Notes: generated from the letters alone by a model not told the origin. Shown: positions 33,635-43,914, counted from the stretch's first letter. The stretch: DNA of 64,000 bases from JADGHX01 sp963837755 (GCA_963837755.1 CAWIOP010000001.1:1981806-2045805); one strand, 5' to 3'. Program-made: numbers and translations.

Positions 33635-36049
33635 ATGCGCCCGATTGCTGTCACCCCGAACAGACATTCGCTGGCCAGACTCTCGATCGCCGGCTTCCTG
33701 ATGGCAATGCTGCTGAGCACCGTAGCGGCGGCTATTGAATACAACCCTGCGCGCACCCGGCCGAAGGCCGAAACGCAGGCGACGGCGCAGCGCGTGATCG
33801 TCAAGTTTCGCCAGGCCTCGCGCTTGTCCACGCAGGCCACCACCGGCGGCGAATCCGCTAACGCCGCGGCGGCCGACACGGCGCGCATGAGCACGCTCGC
33901 AAGCCGCGCGCGCATCACGGTGCATGCGTCTCGTGCGCTCGGCGGCAACATGCACGTCATGCAGGTCTCGCCGCTCACCAACAACGAGCCCGCCGCCGAA
34001 ACGCTCGCGCGGCTCCGCGCCGACAGCGACGTGGAATTCGCGGAGCTCGATCGCCGCGTCTACCCGCATGCCACGTCGAACGATCCGGCCGCCACTGGCC
34101 AGTGGTATCTGCAGGGCGTGCAGGTCAGCGCGATCAATGCAAATGGCGCGTGGGATACCGCGAAAGGCGGTGACGGTGTCGTCATCGCCGTGATCGACAC
34201 CGGCGTGCTGTTCACCCACCCGGACCTCAAGCGCGCGAGCGCGGGCGGGAAGTTTCTGCCCGGCTATGACTTTGTCTCGGCCGACTCGGGCAGCATTTTC
34301 ACCACCGCGAACGACGGCGATGGCCGCGATCCGGACCCTGCCGATCCTGGCGACTGGGTTGAATCGGCCGACAATTGCACCGGAACTCCAGACTCAGGCA
34401 GCTCGTGGCACGGCACGCGCGTGTCCGGAATCATCGCCGCCCTCACGAACAACAGCGTCGGCGTCGCCGGCGTGGTGTGGAACGGATACATCCTGCCGGT
34501 TCGCGTGATCGGCAAGTGCGGCGGCTTCAACTCCGACGTGCTCGCGGGCATGCGCTGGGCCGCGGGCCTTTCGGTGCCCGGCGTGCCGGACAATCCGAGT
34601 CCCGCGCAGGTGCTCAACATCAGCCTCGGTGGTGAAGGCGATTGCGACGTCGCCTCTCAGAGCGTGGTCAGCGAAGTAGTGGCCGCCGGTGCGCTCATTG
34701 TGGTTTCCGCGGGCAATGAAGGCGGGCCGGTGGATTCGCCTGCGAACTGCACGGGCGCCATGGGCATCGTCGGGCTGCGCCATGCGGGCACCAAAGTGGG
34801 CTTCAGCAGCCTCGGGCTGCAGATTGCCTTGGGCGCACCCGGCGGCAACTGCGTGAACATCAACGGCGGGCCCTGCCTGTACTCCATCGACACCACGTCG
34901 AACGCCGGCACCACATCGCCTGGCGCGCACACTTACACGAACCAGACGGATATCAACGTCGGCACCAGCTTCTCGTCGCCAATCGTCTCGGGCATCGCGG
35001 GGCTCATGCTGGCCATGAACGGCAACCTGAAGGGTCCGCAGCTCATCAAGCGCATGCAGAGCGGCGCGACCAGGCCGTTCCCCACGACGAGCGAAACCGC
35101 CAATCTGCCAACGTGTCACGTACCGGTGGGCTCGCTGGATATCCAGAACACCGAGTGCGTATGCACGACCAGCACGTGCGGCGCCGGCATGGCGAACGCG
35201 AACGGCGCCGTCAACGAAGCGCTGCGCCCCATTGCCGCGATATCGGCACCCGCCACGGTTTCGCCGGGCGCGAATGTAAATCTGCGGGGCAGCGGTAGCG
35301 CCGCTGCGTGCGGCCACACCGTCTCCACTTACGCGTGGTCTGTCGTCAGTGGCACGGTGACGCTGACAAACGAGAACACGGACACGGCGACGCTGCAGGC
35401 TCCGGCATCGGGTTCAGCCGTGATTCGGCTCACTGTGACGGACGAGGCGGGCAAGAGCGACACGGCGGACATCACCGTGGGCTCGACCACAACGTCAACG
35501 ACGGCGCCGGCGAACGCTGGGACGAAGGCCTGTCTCACGGCAATTACCCCGCCGGCCTCCGTCAGCATCGGGGCGACCGATGCAAGCGCATCAGAGACGG
35601 GAGCCGACACCGGCACGTTCACCATTTCGCGCACCGGCAGCACCACCGCAGCGCTCGCCGTCGCTCTCTCGGTCTCGGGCGAGGCGACGAGTGGCAGCGA
35701 CTACACACAGTTCGCGACCACCGTGAACATTCCGGCCGGGCAAACCAACGCCACTGTCACGGTCACGCCGGTTGACGACAGCGCAGTCGAATCAGCGGAA
35801 ACGGTGGTTGTCACCCTTCAGGCCGCGGCCGGGTATGAGCTCGACACACCGTCATCGGCCTCCGTCACGATCGCCGACAACGACACCACCCCTCCGGCGG
35901 CGGGCGGTGACAGCGGTGGCGGTGGCGGCGGTGCGCTCGACCTGCTGACGCTGCTGGTTGCCCTCAACTTCGCTGCTTGCGCCGTGCTGAGACGGCACGC
36001 TGGCCGCCGGCAGCGCGCGCAGAGGGGAGATAACACCCACTTTAGTTAG
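33635..36049 (+). CDS. Secreted S8 subtilisin-like protease with Calx-beta domain and GlyGly-CTERM-like tail
   Basis: 804 residues. Order: signal peptide (IAGFLMAMLLSTVAAA), I9-like prodomain to about 148, S8 catalytic domain with Asp188 (AVIDTGV), His259 (SSWHGTRVSG) and Ser445 (GTSFSSPIVSG), a PKD-like region (about 540-620), a Calx-beta domain (about 640-755) ending VTIADNDTTPP, then GGDSGGGGGGALDLLTLLV, a hydrophobic helix and RRHAGRRQR. The last part matches GlyGly-CTERM tails cut by rhombosortase in type II secretion bacteria. Probably exported and released or anchored at the surface. Its stop overlaps that of the convergent TPR gene. Confidence 0.9.
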   Translation: MRPIAVTPNRHSLARLSIAGFLMAMLLSTVAAAIEYNPARTRPKAETQATAQRVIVKFRQASRLSTQATTGGESANAAAADTARMSTLASRARITVHASRALGGNMHVMQVSPLTNNEPAAETLARLRADSDVEFAELDRRVYPHATSNDPAATGQWYLQGVQVSAINANGAWDTAKGGDGVVIAVIDTGVLFTHPDLKRASAGGKFLPGYDFVSADSGSIFTTANDGDGRDPDPADPGDWVESADNCTGTPDSGSSWHGTRVSGIIAALTNNSVGVAGVVWNGYILPVRVIGKCGGFNSDVLAGMRWAAGLSVPGVPDNPSPAQVLNISLGGEGDCDVASQSVVSEVVAAGALIVVSAGNEGGPVDSPANCTGAMGIVGLRHAGTKVGFSSLGLQIALGAPGGNCVNINGGPCLYSIDTTSNAGTTSPGAHTYTNQTDINVGTSFSSPIVSGIAGLMLAMNGNLKGPQLIKRMQSGATRPFPTTSETANLPTCHVPVGSLDIQNTECVCTTSTCGAGMANANGAVNEALRPIAAISAPATVSPGANVNLRGSGSAAACGHTVSTYAWSVVSGTVTLTNENTDTATLQAPASGSAVIRLTVTDEAGKSDTADITVGSTTTSTTAPANAGTKACLTAITPPASVSIGATDASASETGADTGTFTISRTGSTTAALAVALSVSGEATSGSDYTQFATTVNIPAGQTNATVTVTPVDDSAVESAETVVVTLQAAAGYELDTPSSASVTIADNDTTPPAAGGDSGGGGGGALDLLTLLVALNFAACAVLRRHAGRRQRAQRGDNTHFS

Positions 36050-36783
36050 CGCGCCGCCAGTTTCTCGGCGATGTCGAGCCACTCTCTCTGGGCGCGCCGG
36101 TAGTGCGCGGGTGCGACGCGGGCCTGGTCCATGAGGTCGTGCGCAACCTTGCGGGCGTCGTCCGCGTGACCCTGTGCCTTGAGTAGCTGTGCGTAACGCA
36201 CTGCCGCCTCGGCGCCGGGGTAGGACGGCGCAAGCGCCTTGTATTCCTCGAGTGCCTTCGCGGCGTTGCCTTCGTCTTCCAGCGCCCGCGCATACAGCAG
36301 GTGCCCCTCGGGCGATCTGAAGTCGGGGTTCAGGCGAATGAGATCGTCGAGCGTCTGGCGCGCGCCCGCCGCGTCGCCCTTGCCGAACTGCGCACGGGCG
36401 ATGCCCAGCATGAGATTCGGGTCGTGTTCGTAGAGCCCCGTGAGGGCCTTCCTGAACTGCGCGATGGCTTCGTCGTGCCGGCCTTGCCGCGTGAGCTCTT
36501 CCGCGTAGCGCTGAGTGCTCGCCACGTTGCCGCCCACGCGCGCTTCGGCTTCGTAGCGCCGCAGCTCCGCGTGCGGGTCGAGCACCTTCTTCATGCTGCG
36601 CGCCGTGCGCTGCGCGGTGCGGCTGCGGAACAGGTCTGGCAGCAACTCGACGGCGACATAGGCGATGATGCCTGCGTAGGAGAGCAGCGCGAGAACCCAG
36701 ATCCAGATCGTGTTCCGCCCGGTCTTGATGCAATGAACGATCAACAGCACCTGAACGATGATCGAGAGAATGAAAATCCACAT
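36046..36783 (-). CDS. TPR membrane protein
   Basis: 245 residues. Two N-terminal membrane helices (MWIFILSIIVQVLLIVHCIK and IWIWVLALLSYAGIIAYVAV) are followed by a cytoplasmic region with about four tetratricopeptide repeats (TRQGRHDEAIAQFRKALTGL, GKGDAAGARQTLDDLIRLNP, DEGNAAKALEEYKALAPSYP). TPR units mediate protein contacts; partner unknown. Next to it on the same strand is the PQQ dehydrogenase, which lies upstream with a six-base gap, so they may share a transcript. Confidence 0.75.
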   Translation of the reverse strand: MWIFILSIIVQVLLIVHCIKTGRNTIWIWVLALLSYAGIIAYVAVELLPDLFRSRTAQRTARSMKKVLDPHAELRRYEAEARVGGNVASTQRYAEELTRQGRHDEAIAQFRKALTGLYEHDPNLMLGIARAQFGKGDAAGARQTLDDLIRLNPDFRSPEGHLLYARALEDEGNAAKALEEYKALAPSYPGAEAAVRYAQLLKAQGHADDARKVAHDLMDQARVAPAHYRRAQREWLDIAEKLAAR

Positions 36784-36789
36784 GCGGTC

Positions 36790-38824
36790 TTACTGACTCC
36801 TGCCGGGTAACGCGAAGGCAACGACGGAGTCGCCCCGCGACACGCCGAGCGGCCCATGGCCGCCGGCGGAAATGACAACGTACTGGCGCTCGTCTTTGCC
36901 GGCGCGGTAGGTCATGGGAGTGGCCTGGCCACCCGCCGGGAGCGGATGCTTCCACAATTCGCGGCCGGTTTCGAGGTCGAAGGCCCGCAAGTACCGGTCC
37001 ATGGTGCCGCCCACGAATACCAGGTTGCCGGCGGTGACGATGGGGCCGCCCATGTTCGGCGTGCCGAAGTCCCGCGTGGGCAGGAACCACGGCGTGAGAT
37101 TTTCCGTGGAGCCGAGCGGCACCTGCCAGGCAATGCGGTTCGTGCGCAAGTCTACGCTCACCAGCGTGCCCCATGGCGGCGCCGTGCAGGGCAGGCCCCA
37201 GGGCGAGAGCAGGGCTTCACGGCGCATGGCGTAGGGCGCGCCTCGCTGGTGCGCGAGCTCCGAGCGCGGGTAGTCGCCGGAGGCGCGCTGTTTGTCCACG
37301 TCGCCAGGCGCGATCAGCGTGACGACCATGGCCAGGTGATTCACGGCCGCCATCACACGCTGGCTGCGCGGGTCATACGCAATGCCGCCCCAGTTCACGC
37401 CGCCGACATTGCTCGGCCACATGATCGTGCCGCGCGAGTCCGGTGGCGTGAACACGCCTTCATTTCGATGCTCGCGGATGAGATCGCGGCATTTGCCGCG
37501 ATCCCAGAACGTGAGGCCCCAGGCGTCTTGCGTGCTGAGCGGCCGATGCTCCGTGAGCGCGGCCACCGAAGAGAACGGTTGCGTCGGGGATGCGGCTTCG
37601 CCGGGCATTCCGCTCCTGGGCACCATCTGCTCGTTTACCGCGAACAGCGGCTTGCCCGTGTCGCGATCAAAGACGAAGAGCATGCCGTTCTTCGTCGCCT
37701 GAATGACGCCCGAGAGCGGGGCGCCACGGCGCTCCAACTCCACGAGCGCGGGTTGCGCGGCGAGGTCGTAGTCCCACAGGTCGTGATGGATGAGCTGCTG
37801 GTGCCAGCGCAGCTGGCCCGTCATGGCGTCGAGCGCGAGCAGCGAGCTCGCGAAGCGGTTGTCGCCGATACGCTTGCCGCCGTAGAAATCGGGGCTTGCG
37901 GAGCCGGTGGGAATGAAAACGAGCCCCTGTCCGGGTCTACAGACATCACGCCCCATGCGTTGGCGCCGCCGGTGACGCGTGCCTGGTCGAGGTTCCACGC
38001 GCTGGCTGCGGGATGCGTGGGGGAGCCTGGCAGTGGGTCGAACGCCCATTTCTGCGCGCCGGTGAGCGCGTCATACCCGCGGATGGTGCCGCGCTCGACA
38101 TCCGTCGCGCGGTTGTCGCCTATGGCGGAGCCGACGATGACCACGCCGTTGAACAACGCGGGTGGCGAGGTCATCGTGTAGCGCCGCGATCGCGAATGCG
38201 CATGCCTTGCGTGAGGTCGACCACGCCGTTGGCGCCGAAGCCTGCGCAGGGCTGGCCGGTCATTGCGTCCAGTGCCAGGAGGCGAGCATCGAGCGTGCCG
38301 GTGAACACGCGGCGAATGCAGGGGCCCTGTTTTCCGGGCGTCGGAGTCTTCCCACACGGCTCACGCCGCGCGCGGCGGCTTCCGCGTAATGGCGCTCGCG
38401 ATCGATGTGCGGATCGAAGCGCCAGCGCTGCTCGCCGGTCTCGCGGGTCGAGCGCGATGACGATGTTGGTGGCGGTTTCGAGGAAGAGCGCCCGAAGGCG
38501 AGCACCGGCGTGGCCTCGAAGGTCAGTTTGCCGGCGCGTGCAAACCCGGCGCCCAGCTCGCGCGGTGCGATAGTCCCAGGCCACCTGCAGCTGCGTGACG
38601 TTGCTGCGGTTGATCTGGTCGAGACTCGAAAAGCGCTGGCCGAAGGTGTCGCCGCCGTAGAAGCCCCAGTCGCTCGCGTCGGGCGATTGCGCTTCGGCTG
38701 GCGGCGGAAGGCGCCACGGCAGCAGCGAGTGCGCAAAGAGCGCGAGGCGGGTGACGAGGTGGGCGGGCGCACCCGAGGCATGAGTTGAGGGTCTGCGGCC
38801 GCGGCGGCGGGCATTATCCGTCAT
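36790..38824 (-). CDS. PQQ-dependent dehydrogenase, glucose/membrane quinoprotein type (several frameshifts)
   Basis: Eight-bladed quinoprotein of about 680 residues when repaired. From ATG 38824 a signal sequence ends near PAEAQSPDASDWGFYGGDTF, then GQRFSSLDQINRSNVTQLQVAW, the family start. The blades continue in alternating frames across about 38560-37920 (NIVIALD, CIRRVFTGTLDARLLALDA, YTMTSPPALFNGVVIVGSAI, NAWGVMSVDP) and then cleanly from GLVFIPTGSASPDFYGGKRI to the C-terminus (NMGGPIVTAGNLVFVGGTMD). It oxidises sugar or alcohol in the periplasm with PQQ. Breaks are single-base indels and the protein motifs are intact, so sequence error is likely. Confidence 0.82.
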
Positions 38825-38921
38825 CGCGTGCGGAATGGCCGCGATCGCGCGCGCCGTAGCAGACATGGCTCACAGTTCGAAAGCGCCGATGCGCGCGGCC
38901 GATGCTGCTATTCTTGCGGCC

Positions 38922-41326
38922 GTGAAAAAACGGGCGGGGCACCCCGGCGAGGGGTCTCCTCAATTCTTCTCGCGGCTGTTTTCCAAGCCTCGGCGCTACT
39001 CGGCGCGGCCGTGACGGCCGCGCAGGAACAGCGCCAGCCGCAGCCCGTGCCGCCCGCTCCCGCGCAGTCGCCCGGCCCCGCGCCGGAAGATCGCGCAGGC
39101 GCAGCCGCGCCCCAGGCGCCGGAGCAACCAACGGGTGCGGCAGACCGCCGGCGCCGCCGAATTCATCGGGCTCAACCCCTCGATCCGCGCGGCCGCGCAT
39201 CGGCCTCGTGCTCTCCGGCGGCGGCGCGCGCGGCGCCGCGCACATCGGCGTGCTGAAGGTGCTCGACGAGATGCGCATGCCGATCGATGCGATTGCCGGC
39301 ACCAGCATGGGCGCCGTCGTCGGCGGGCTCGTACGCCACGCGGCTTTTCCGCTCAGGACATCGAGCGCATCGTGAGCACGCTCGACTGGCAGGACGCCTT
39401 CCGCGACCGCCCGCCGCGCGCGGAGCTGACGTTCCGTCGCAAGCAGGAGGACCAGAACTTCCTCGTGAAGTTTCCGCTCGGCCTGCGCGGCGGCAACTTC
39501 CTGCTGCCCAAAGGGCTGATCCAGGGCCAGAAGCTCAACCAGACGCTGCGCACGCTGACGTTGCCGGTGGCGCGCATCACGGACTTCGACAAGCTGCCCA
39601 CGCCATTTCGTGCGGTGGCCACGGATCTGGAGACCGGTGAAGCGGTAGTGATGCGCTCCGGCGACCTCACGAGCGCCTTGCGCGCCAGCGTTTCCGCGCC
39701 CGGGCGTGTTCTCACCGGTGGAGCGCGAAGGCCGGCTGCTCGTGGACGGCGGATTGTCCGAGAACCTGCCCATCGACATGGCGCGCCGATGGGCGTGGAC
39801 GTGCTCATCGTCGTGGACGTGGGCTTCCCGCTGCTCGATCGCACCCGAGCTCACGAGCGCGCCGGTGATCTCGAACCAGATGCTCGCCATACTCATGCGG
39901 CGGGATGCAGTCCGGCAGCGCGCCACGCTCACGGGGCGCGACGTCATCATCGACCCGGCTCTGGCAGATGCCTCCTCGTTCGACTTCGGCATCGTTCAAC
40001 GCGCGGTGGCCAGGGGCGAGGAGGCGGCGCAGGCGGCCGCGCCGCAATTGAGCGCGCTCTCGGTGAGCCCCGAGGACGTATTCCGTCTCCACCGTGCGGC
40101 GCGAAGACGTCGCGGCACCACGCCGCAAGTGGATTTCGTGCGCGTGGAGCCCGGCTCCGAGCGCTACACCGAAGCGCTCACGAAACTCTTCGATGACGTG
40201 GTCGGCAAGCCCGTGGACCCCGCAGCGCTCGGCAAGCGGGTGACGGGCTACTACGGCAAGGGCGACCTCGAAGCGCTCGACTACGCGCTGGTCGAAAGAC
40301 GAGCGGGATCGCTACGGTCTTGCGCTCACCGCACGCCGCAATTCGTGGGGGCCGAACTACGTGCGCTTCGGTCTCAACCTGCAGGACGATTTCGAAGGCA
40401 ACTCCACATACAACGCGGCCGCGCGCTTCGTGCTCAGCGAGATCACGCAGCCGGGCGGGGAGTGGGTGTGGGATCTGCAGGTGGGCGAGAACTCGCGCTT
40501 CGCAACCGAGGTGTATCTGCCGTTCTCGCAATCGGGCCCGTATTTCCTGCTGCCGCACGTTCAGATTGAAGCGCGCAACGTTTCGGTGCTGAATGAAGGC
40601 CAGGAGAACGTTGCCGAGTATCGCGTGCGCAGCTTCTCCTACGGCCTCGATCTCGGGCGTGAGTTCGGCAACTGGGGCGAGATTCGCGGCGGCTTTCTCA
40701 GCGACCGCGGCAAGTCGCACGTGCGCGTGGGCGACCCCACGCTGCCCACCGGCGACTTCGACTCACGCGGCTATTTCGCGCGCCTGTCGTACGACAGGAT
40801 CGACGACATCAATTTCCCGCGTCACGGCCAGCTTGCCACGCTGCAGTGGACCGGCCAGCGCGCCGGTCTCGGCTCGGATCAAACGGCGGATCGCGTCGAG
40901 CTCAACTGGATTGCCGCACGCACATTCGGGCGGCAGACGGCGATGCTGTGGACGTCTCTCGGCACGGCGCTGAACGATCCCACCGCAGACCTGCGCACGC
41001 TGTTCCCGCTGGGAGGGTTCCTGAACCTCTCCGGCATCAAGACCGACTCGATCAGCGGCCGGCACTTCGGCATTGCGCGGCTGCTGCTGTATCGGCAGAT
41101 CGGCCGCGGCGGCCCGGGGTTTCTCGATGTGCCCGCGTACCTGGGCGTGTCGCTGGAAGCCGGCAACGTGTGGCAACGGCGCGGCGACGCAAGCTTCGGC
41201 GGCACGCGCAAGGATGCGAGCGTATTCCTCGGGCTGGATACGCCGATCGGCCCGGTTTATCTGGGCACGGGGTTCGAAGAGGGCGGGAGCGAGGCGTTCT
41301 ACCTGTTTCTCGGCAGGACGTTCTAG
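38922..41326 (+). CDS. Patatin-like phospholipase with POTRA and beta-barrel (type Vd autotransporter type; frameshifted)
   Basis: After a signal peptide (VSSILLAAVFQASALLGAAV) and a Pro/Ala/Gln linker comes a patatin domain: IGLVLSGGGARGAAHIGVLK oxyanion region, GTSMGAVVGG with the nucleophile Ser, and LLVDGGLSENLPID with the Asp partner. A POTRA-like domain (FVRVEPGSERYTEALTKLF) and a C-terminal outer-membrane barrel ending FYLFLGRTF follow. This is the PlpD architecture, a secreted lipase passing through its own barrel. The frame breaks at about 39330-39350, 39708, 39787, 39845 and 40290, each repaired by one base; the last 320 residues are clean. Near the GTG start the frame is also uncertain. 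Confidence 0.82.
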
Positions 41327-41349
41327 GCCGGCCGCTCCGGCCGGCGCGA

Positions 41350-41371
41350 GCACTGTATTGGCGTACAGTGC
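41350..41371 (+). terminator. Hairpin downstream of the patatin gene
   Basis: GCACTGTA, TTGGCG, TACAGTGC is a perfect 8-bp stem with a six-base loop, 24 bases after the patatin stop, followed by GGGGCTTTG. A second hairpin (GGGGCT ... AGCCCC) at 41372-41390 runs into the end of the convergent gene, so the pair probably terminates transcription from both sides. Confidence 0.65.
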
Positions 41372-41380
41372 GGGGCTTTG

Positions 41381-41647
41381 TCAGAGCCCCCGGCTCTCGG
41401 AGAGCTTCTCCACCTTCTGAAACTCGAGCGAGGGTTTGTCCCCCGCGCGGGAATACTGGTGGCGGCGAGCCATCTCGGCTAGCGCGGCATCCCGCTCTTC
41501 CGGCGCGGCGTACCAGTGCAGCCGGTGCCATTCCTCACCGAGGAGCTTGCGGAAGGGGTCGCCCACCGGAAGGCTCACGCGAATGCCATAGGGGCGCAGC
41601 TGCTCGATCGGCGGCCGGCGAAGGTTGTGCGGTTGGCTGATTCCCAT
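41381..41647 (-). CDS. Small conserved-looking hypothetical protein
   Basis: 88 residues, MGISQPHNLRRPPIEQLRPY to the C-terminus KVEKLSESRGL. Contains HRLHWYAAPEERDAALAEMA and a REF-like charged helix; no membrane segment or catalytic motif. Start chosen as the first ATG giving a protein-like N-terminus; the frame extends further upstream without support. I do not recognise the family. Confidence 0.6.
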   Translation of the reverse strand: MGISQPHNLRRPPIEQLRPYGIRVSLPVGDPFRKLLGEEWHRLHWYAAPEERDAALAEMARRHQYSRAGDKPSLEFQKVEKLSESRGL

Positions 41648-41754
41648 GCGCGCGAAGCTTAGGGACCACGCACAGGCGGGGCAAGAGAGGTCCGCACGTC
41701 TGGCCAAACGTGGCCGGGCAGAGGCGCAACTCCGCGACGCCGCCCGGCGTGCCG

Positions 41755-42261
41755 CTACGGTGCCCTGATCGACGAGCGGCTGCGCGCGCCCATCAATCGC
41801 TTGTTCTGCTCGATGATGCGCAGGCTTTCGAGCAGCGTGCGCGAGTTCGGCGCGATGTCGAGGCCCGCGCGGATGTCGTTCACCGCCAGGTCGTAGCGCC
41901 CCGTGCCGGCGTAGACGGCCGCGCGATTGTTGAACGCGCGCCAGTTGTACTTGTTGAGCTCGACCGCGCTGTTGCAATGGGGAAGCGCCTCGTTCCACTG
42001 CTTGAGCATGGCGTAGCCGGCGCAGAGGTTCGAATGGCCGGCGGCCTTGTCTTGCGCGCCGGCGGGTTGCCGAAGCCCATCGAGCGTGAGGCGAATGCCT
42101 TCTTCTATGCGGCCGGCATCGAGCGCCGTGGCGCCTTCGGCGAGTTGCGCGTTGGTGGGGCCCATGACGGTGGCGCTCTGCGCAGGCTCAACCGCACGCA
42201 CGGCGCCCTGCGCCGCGAACACCGCGACGACCCCAGCAGCCACGCGCGCCAGGCGACGCAT
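41755..42261 (-). CDS. Secreted TPR-repeat protein
   Basis: 168 residues. N-terminal signal peptide MRRLARVAAGVVAVFAAQGAV (cleavage probably after VRA). Two to three TPR-like repeats follow (GATALDAGRIEEGIRLTLDG, CAGYAMLKQWNEALPHCNSA, NRAAVYAGTGRYDLAVNDIR), then IAPNSRTLLESLRIIEQNKR. Two cysteines in the repeats may form a disulfide in the periplasm. Role unknown. An ATG further upstream exists but would bury the signal peptide. Confidence 0.75.
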   Translation of the reverse strand: MRRLARVAAGVVAVFAAQGAVRAVEPAQSATVMGPTNAQLAEGATALDAGRIEEGIRLTLDGLRQPAGAQDKAAGHSNLCAGYAMLKQWNEALPHCNSAVELNKYNWRAFNNRAAVYAGTGRYDLAVNDIRAGLDIAPNSRTLLESLRIIEQNKRLMGARSRSSIRAP

Positions 42262-42487
42262 TGAGCTTGCCCTCTTCCATGATGATGCCATCGACACAGC
42301 TCTTATATCGGGGGCGGCGGGTGGTGCCAAGGCCCGGCGCGGCGCATTCCCGACCCGTTCGCCGCCTCGCGCCTCCCGCGCTGCCGCCGCTGCCTGTGGC
42401 GGGGCCGGGCGGCGCTTGAGTTGGCGCGGCTCGATCCCCAGACTTTGGGCCCTCTCCCCTGCAGCGTGCGCCCGAAGGAGCACCGCC

Positions 42488-43129
42488 ATGGCCCTGTTCC
42501 GCAAGAAGGCCGAAATGCCCACCGCCGACCAGGCGCTGCCCGGCCGATCCGCCCCGCTGAAGGTGCCGGAGACGCACTATGTGAACGGGCATCGCATCGT
42601 GGCGCCGTTTCCGGCGGGGCTGGAGGAAGCCACGTTTGGGCTGGGGTGCTTCTGGGGGGCGGAGAAGAAGTTCTGGCAGTTGGCGGGTGTCTACTCCACT
42701 GCCGTCGGTTACGCCGGTGGCTACACGAAGAACCCCACGTATGAAGAGGTGTGCTCCGGGCACACCGGGCATACGGAAGTGGTGAAGGTTATCCATGACC
42801 CAAAGAAGGTGTCGTATGAAGACCTGCTGCGGGTGTTCTGGGAGGCGCACGACCCGACGCAGGGGATGCGGCAGGGGAATGATGTCGGCACGCAGTATCG
42901 GTCGGCGATTTACTTTGCGAATGAGGAGCAGCGCGAGGCTGCTGAGCATTCGAAGAGTGTCTATCAGAAGAGGTTGAATGTGGCCGGGCGGGCCGGGATC
43001 ACGACGGAGGTGGTCGCGGCGCCGGAGTTCTTCTATGCCGAGGATTATCACCAGCAATACTTAGCGAAGAATCCCGGCGGATACTGCGGGCTGGGAGGAT
43101 GCGGCGTCTCGTATGAATCAAGGGTGTAG
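42488..43129 (+). CDS. msrA: Peptide methionine (S)-S-oxide reductase
   Basis: 213 residues. The active site is FGLGCFWGAEKKFWQL with Cys54. Substrate residues follow in VGYAGGYTKNPTYEEVCSGH and GTQYRSAIYF. C-terminal YHQQYLAKNPGGYCGLGGCG carries two further Cys that can recycle the enzyme. MsrA repairs methionine S-sulfoxide in proteins with thioredoxin. The 3' end (43049-43080) is exactly repeated at 44400, where an alternate MsrA C-terminus (GYCPDHSCGVSYSP) continues. The present C-terminus (GLGGCGVSYESRV) may therefore have come with the inserted DNA. Confidence 0.94.
   Translation: MALFRKKAEMPTADQALPGRSAPLKVPETHYVNGHRIVAPFPAGLEEATFGLGCFWGAEKKFWQLAGVYSTAVGYAGGYTKNPTYEEVCSGHTGHTEVVKVIHDPKKVSYEDLLRVFWEAHDPTQGMRQGNDVGTQYRSAIYFANEEQREAAEHSKSVYQKRLNVAGRAGITTEVVAAPEFFYAEDYHQQYLAKNPGGYCGLGGCGVSYESRV
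43049..43080 (+). repeat. Left 32-bp direct repeat in the msrA 3' end (attachment-site-like)
   Basis: CACCAGCAATACTTAGCGAA and the next 12 bases are identical to 44400-44431. It codes for HQQYLAKNPG of MsrA. The two copies bound 1.32 kb of more AT-rich DNA. Confidence 0.85.
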
Positions 43130-43531
43130 CGAACCCTAATTTTTCACCGCATAATTTCCGGCGTGCGGACGGTAGAGGAAGTCTACCGTTTCTCTACCGG
43201 GGAGGTCGGCGTCGGAGACATTGTCGAAGAGCACACGTTTCCAATGCTTAAAAGCAGCGCAGAACCGCTCCGCGGGAGGGTCGCGCTCAAAAGGGTGGCG
43301 ATTCATCCGTTTGCGGAGAAGGCATACACTCGTCGCCAGCGGAGCGGCCAAAACAAGAATGAATCTGATTGATCCACACGGCGTGACATCGGCGACCGCT
43401 GAATGTCCTACTTCATTGCGGTGGCGTGTCGACCGCTTCAGTTCTATGTGGTGGTCACCAACGCAGATGCACGCTTCGGAGAGGGCCTTGCCCACGTGTT
43501 CTGCTGTTCGCAGTAGTGGACTACGCAGCCC
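43130..43531. other. Stretch without a convincing gene
   Basis: Between msrA and the membrane-protein gene. Short frames exist on both strands (69 residues forward from 43163, 119 residues reverse ending 43136), but neither has a good ribosome site or a recognisable family. Base composition is lower in GC than the flanks, as in the rest of the insert. Confidence 0.55.
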
Positions 43532-43912
43532 ATGCCACTGAAGGAGCTGATTAGCCGGAGAGTGGCGGAGGCCGGCGGTAGGCTTCGAGTCAGAAGCGCG
43601 CTTAACCCTGTGCTGTGGTTGTGTCTTTTCGTCACGCTTCCCTGTTTGTATGCCGCCTCGCGATATGAATCGACTCCTCCATTGTGGCTCGTCGTTCTGA
43701 TGTTTACGCCAGTAGCCCTCGTGACCGTTGGGTTTCTGTTCTTACTCCTCTTCGACCGCGACAAGCTCCAATCAGAGGAGTACCAGATCCGAAAGCGGTC
43801 GTTGGAATTGATTCAACAAAAAGGTGACGCCTTCCCCGTCGCGCCAACATCGATTGAAATTATCGCGAATCCCGAGCGTCCTATGCTGGCGGACAAATCG
43901 GAGCGACCCTAG
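43532..43912 (+). CDS. Small two-helix membrane protein
   Basis: 126 residues: a basic N-terminus (LKELISRRVAEAGGRLRVR), two membrane helices (LWLCLFVTLPCLYAASRY and LWLVVLMFTPVALVTVGFLF), then a cytoplasmic tail of about 55 residues (FDRDKLQSEEYQIRKRSLEL, EIIANPERP). Family not recognised. It ends two bases before the next gene, so the two form a cassette. Codon use is more AT-rich than neighbours, supporting recent acquisition with the msrA insert. Confidence 0.7.
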   Translation: MPLKELISRRVAEAGGRLRVRSALNPVLWLCLFVTLPCLYAASRYESTPPLWLVVLMFTPVALVTVGFLFLLLFDRDKLQSEEYQIRKRSLELIQQKGDAFPVAPTSIEIIANPERPMLADKSERP

Positions 43913-43914
43913 CG

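Noticed and set aside
43136..43495. 119-residue minus-strand frame in the msrA insert
   Set aside because: No ribosome site, no recognisable domain, overlaps another weak frame on the plus strand.
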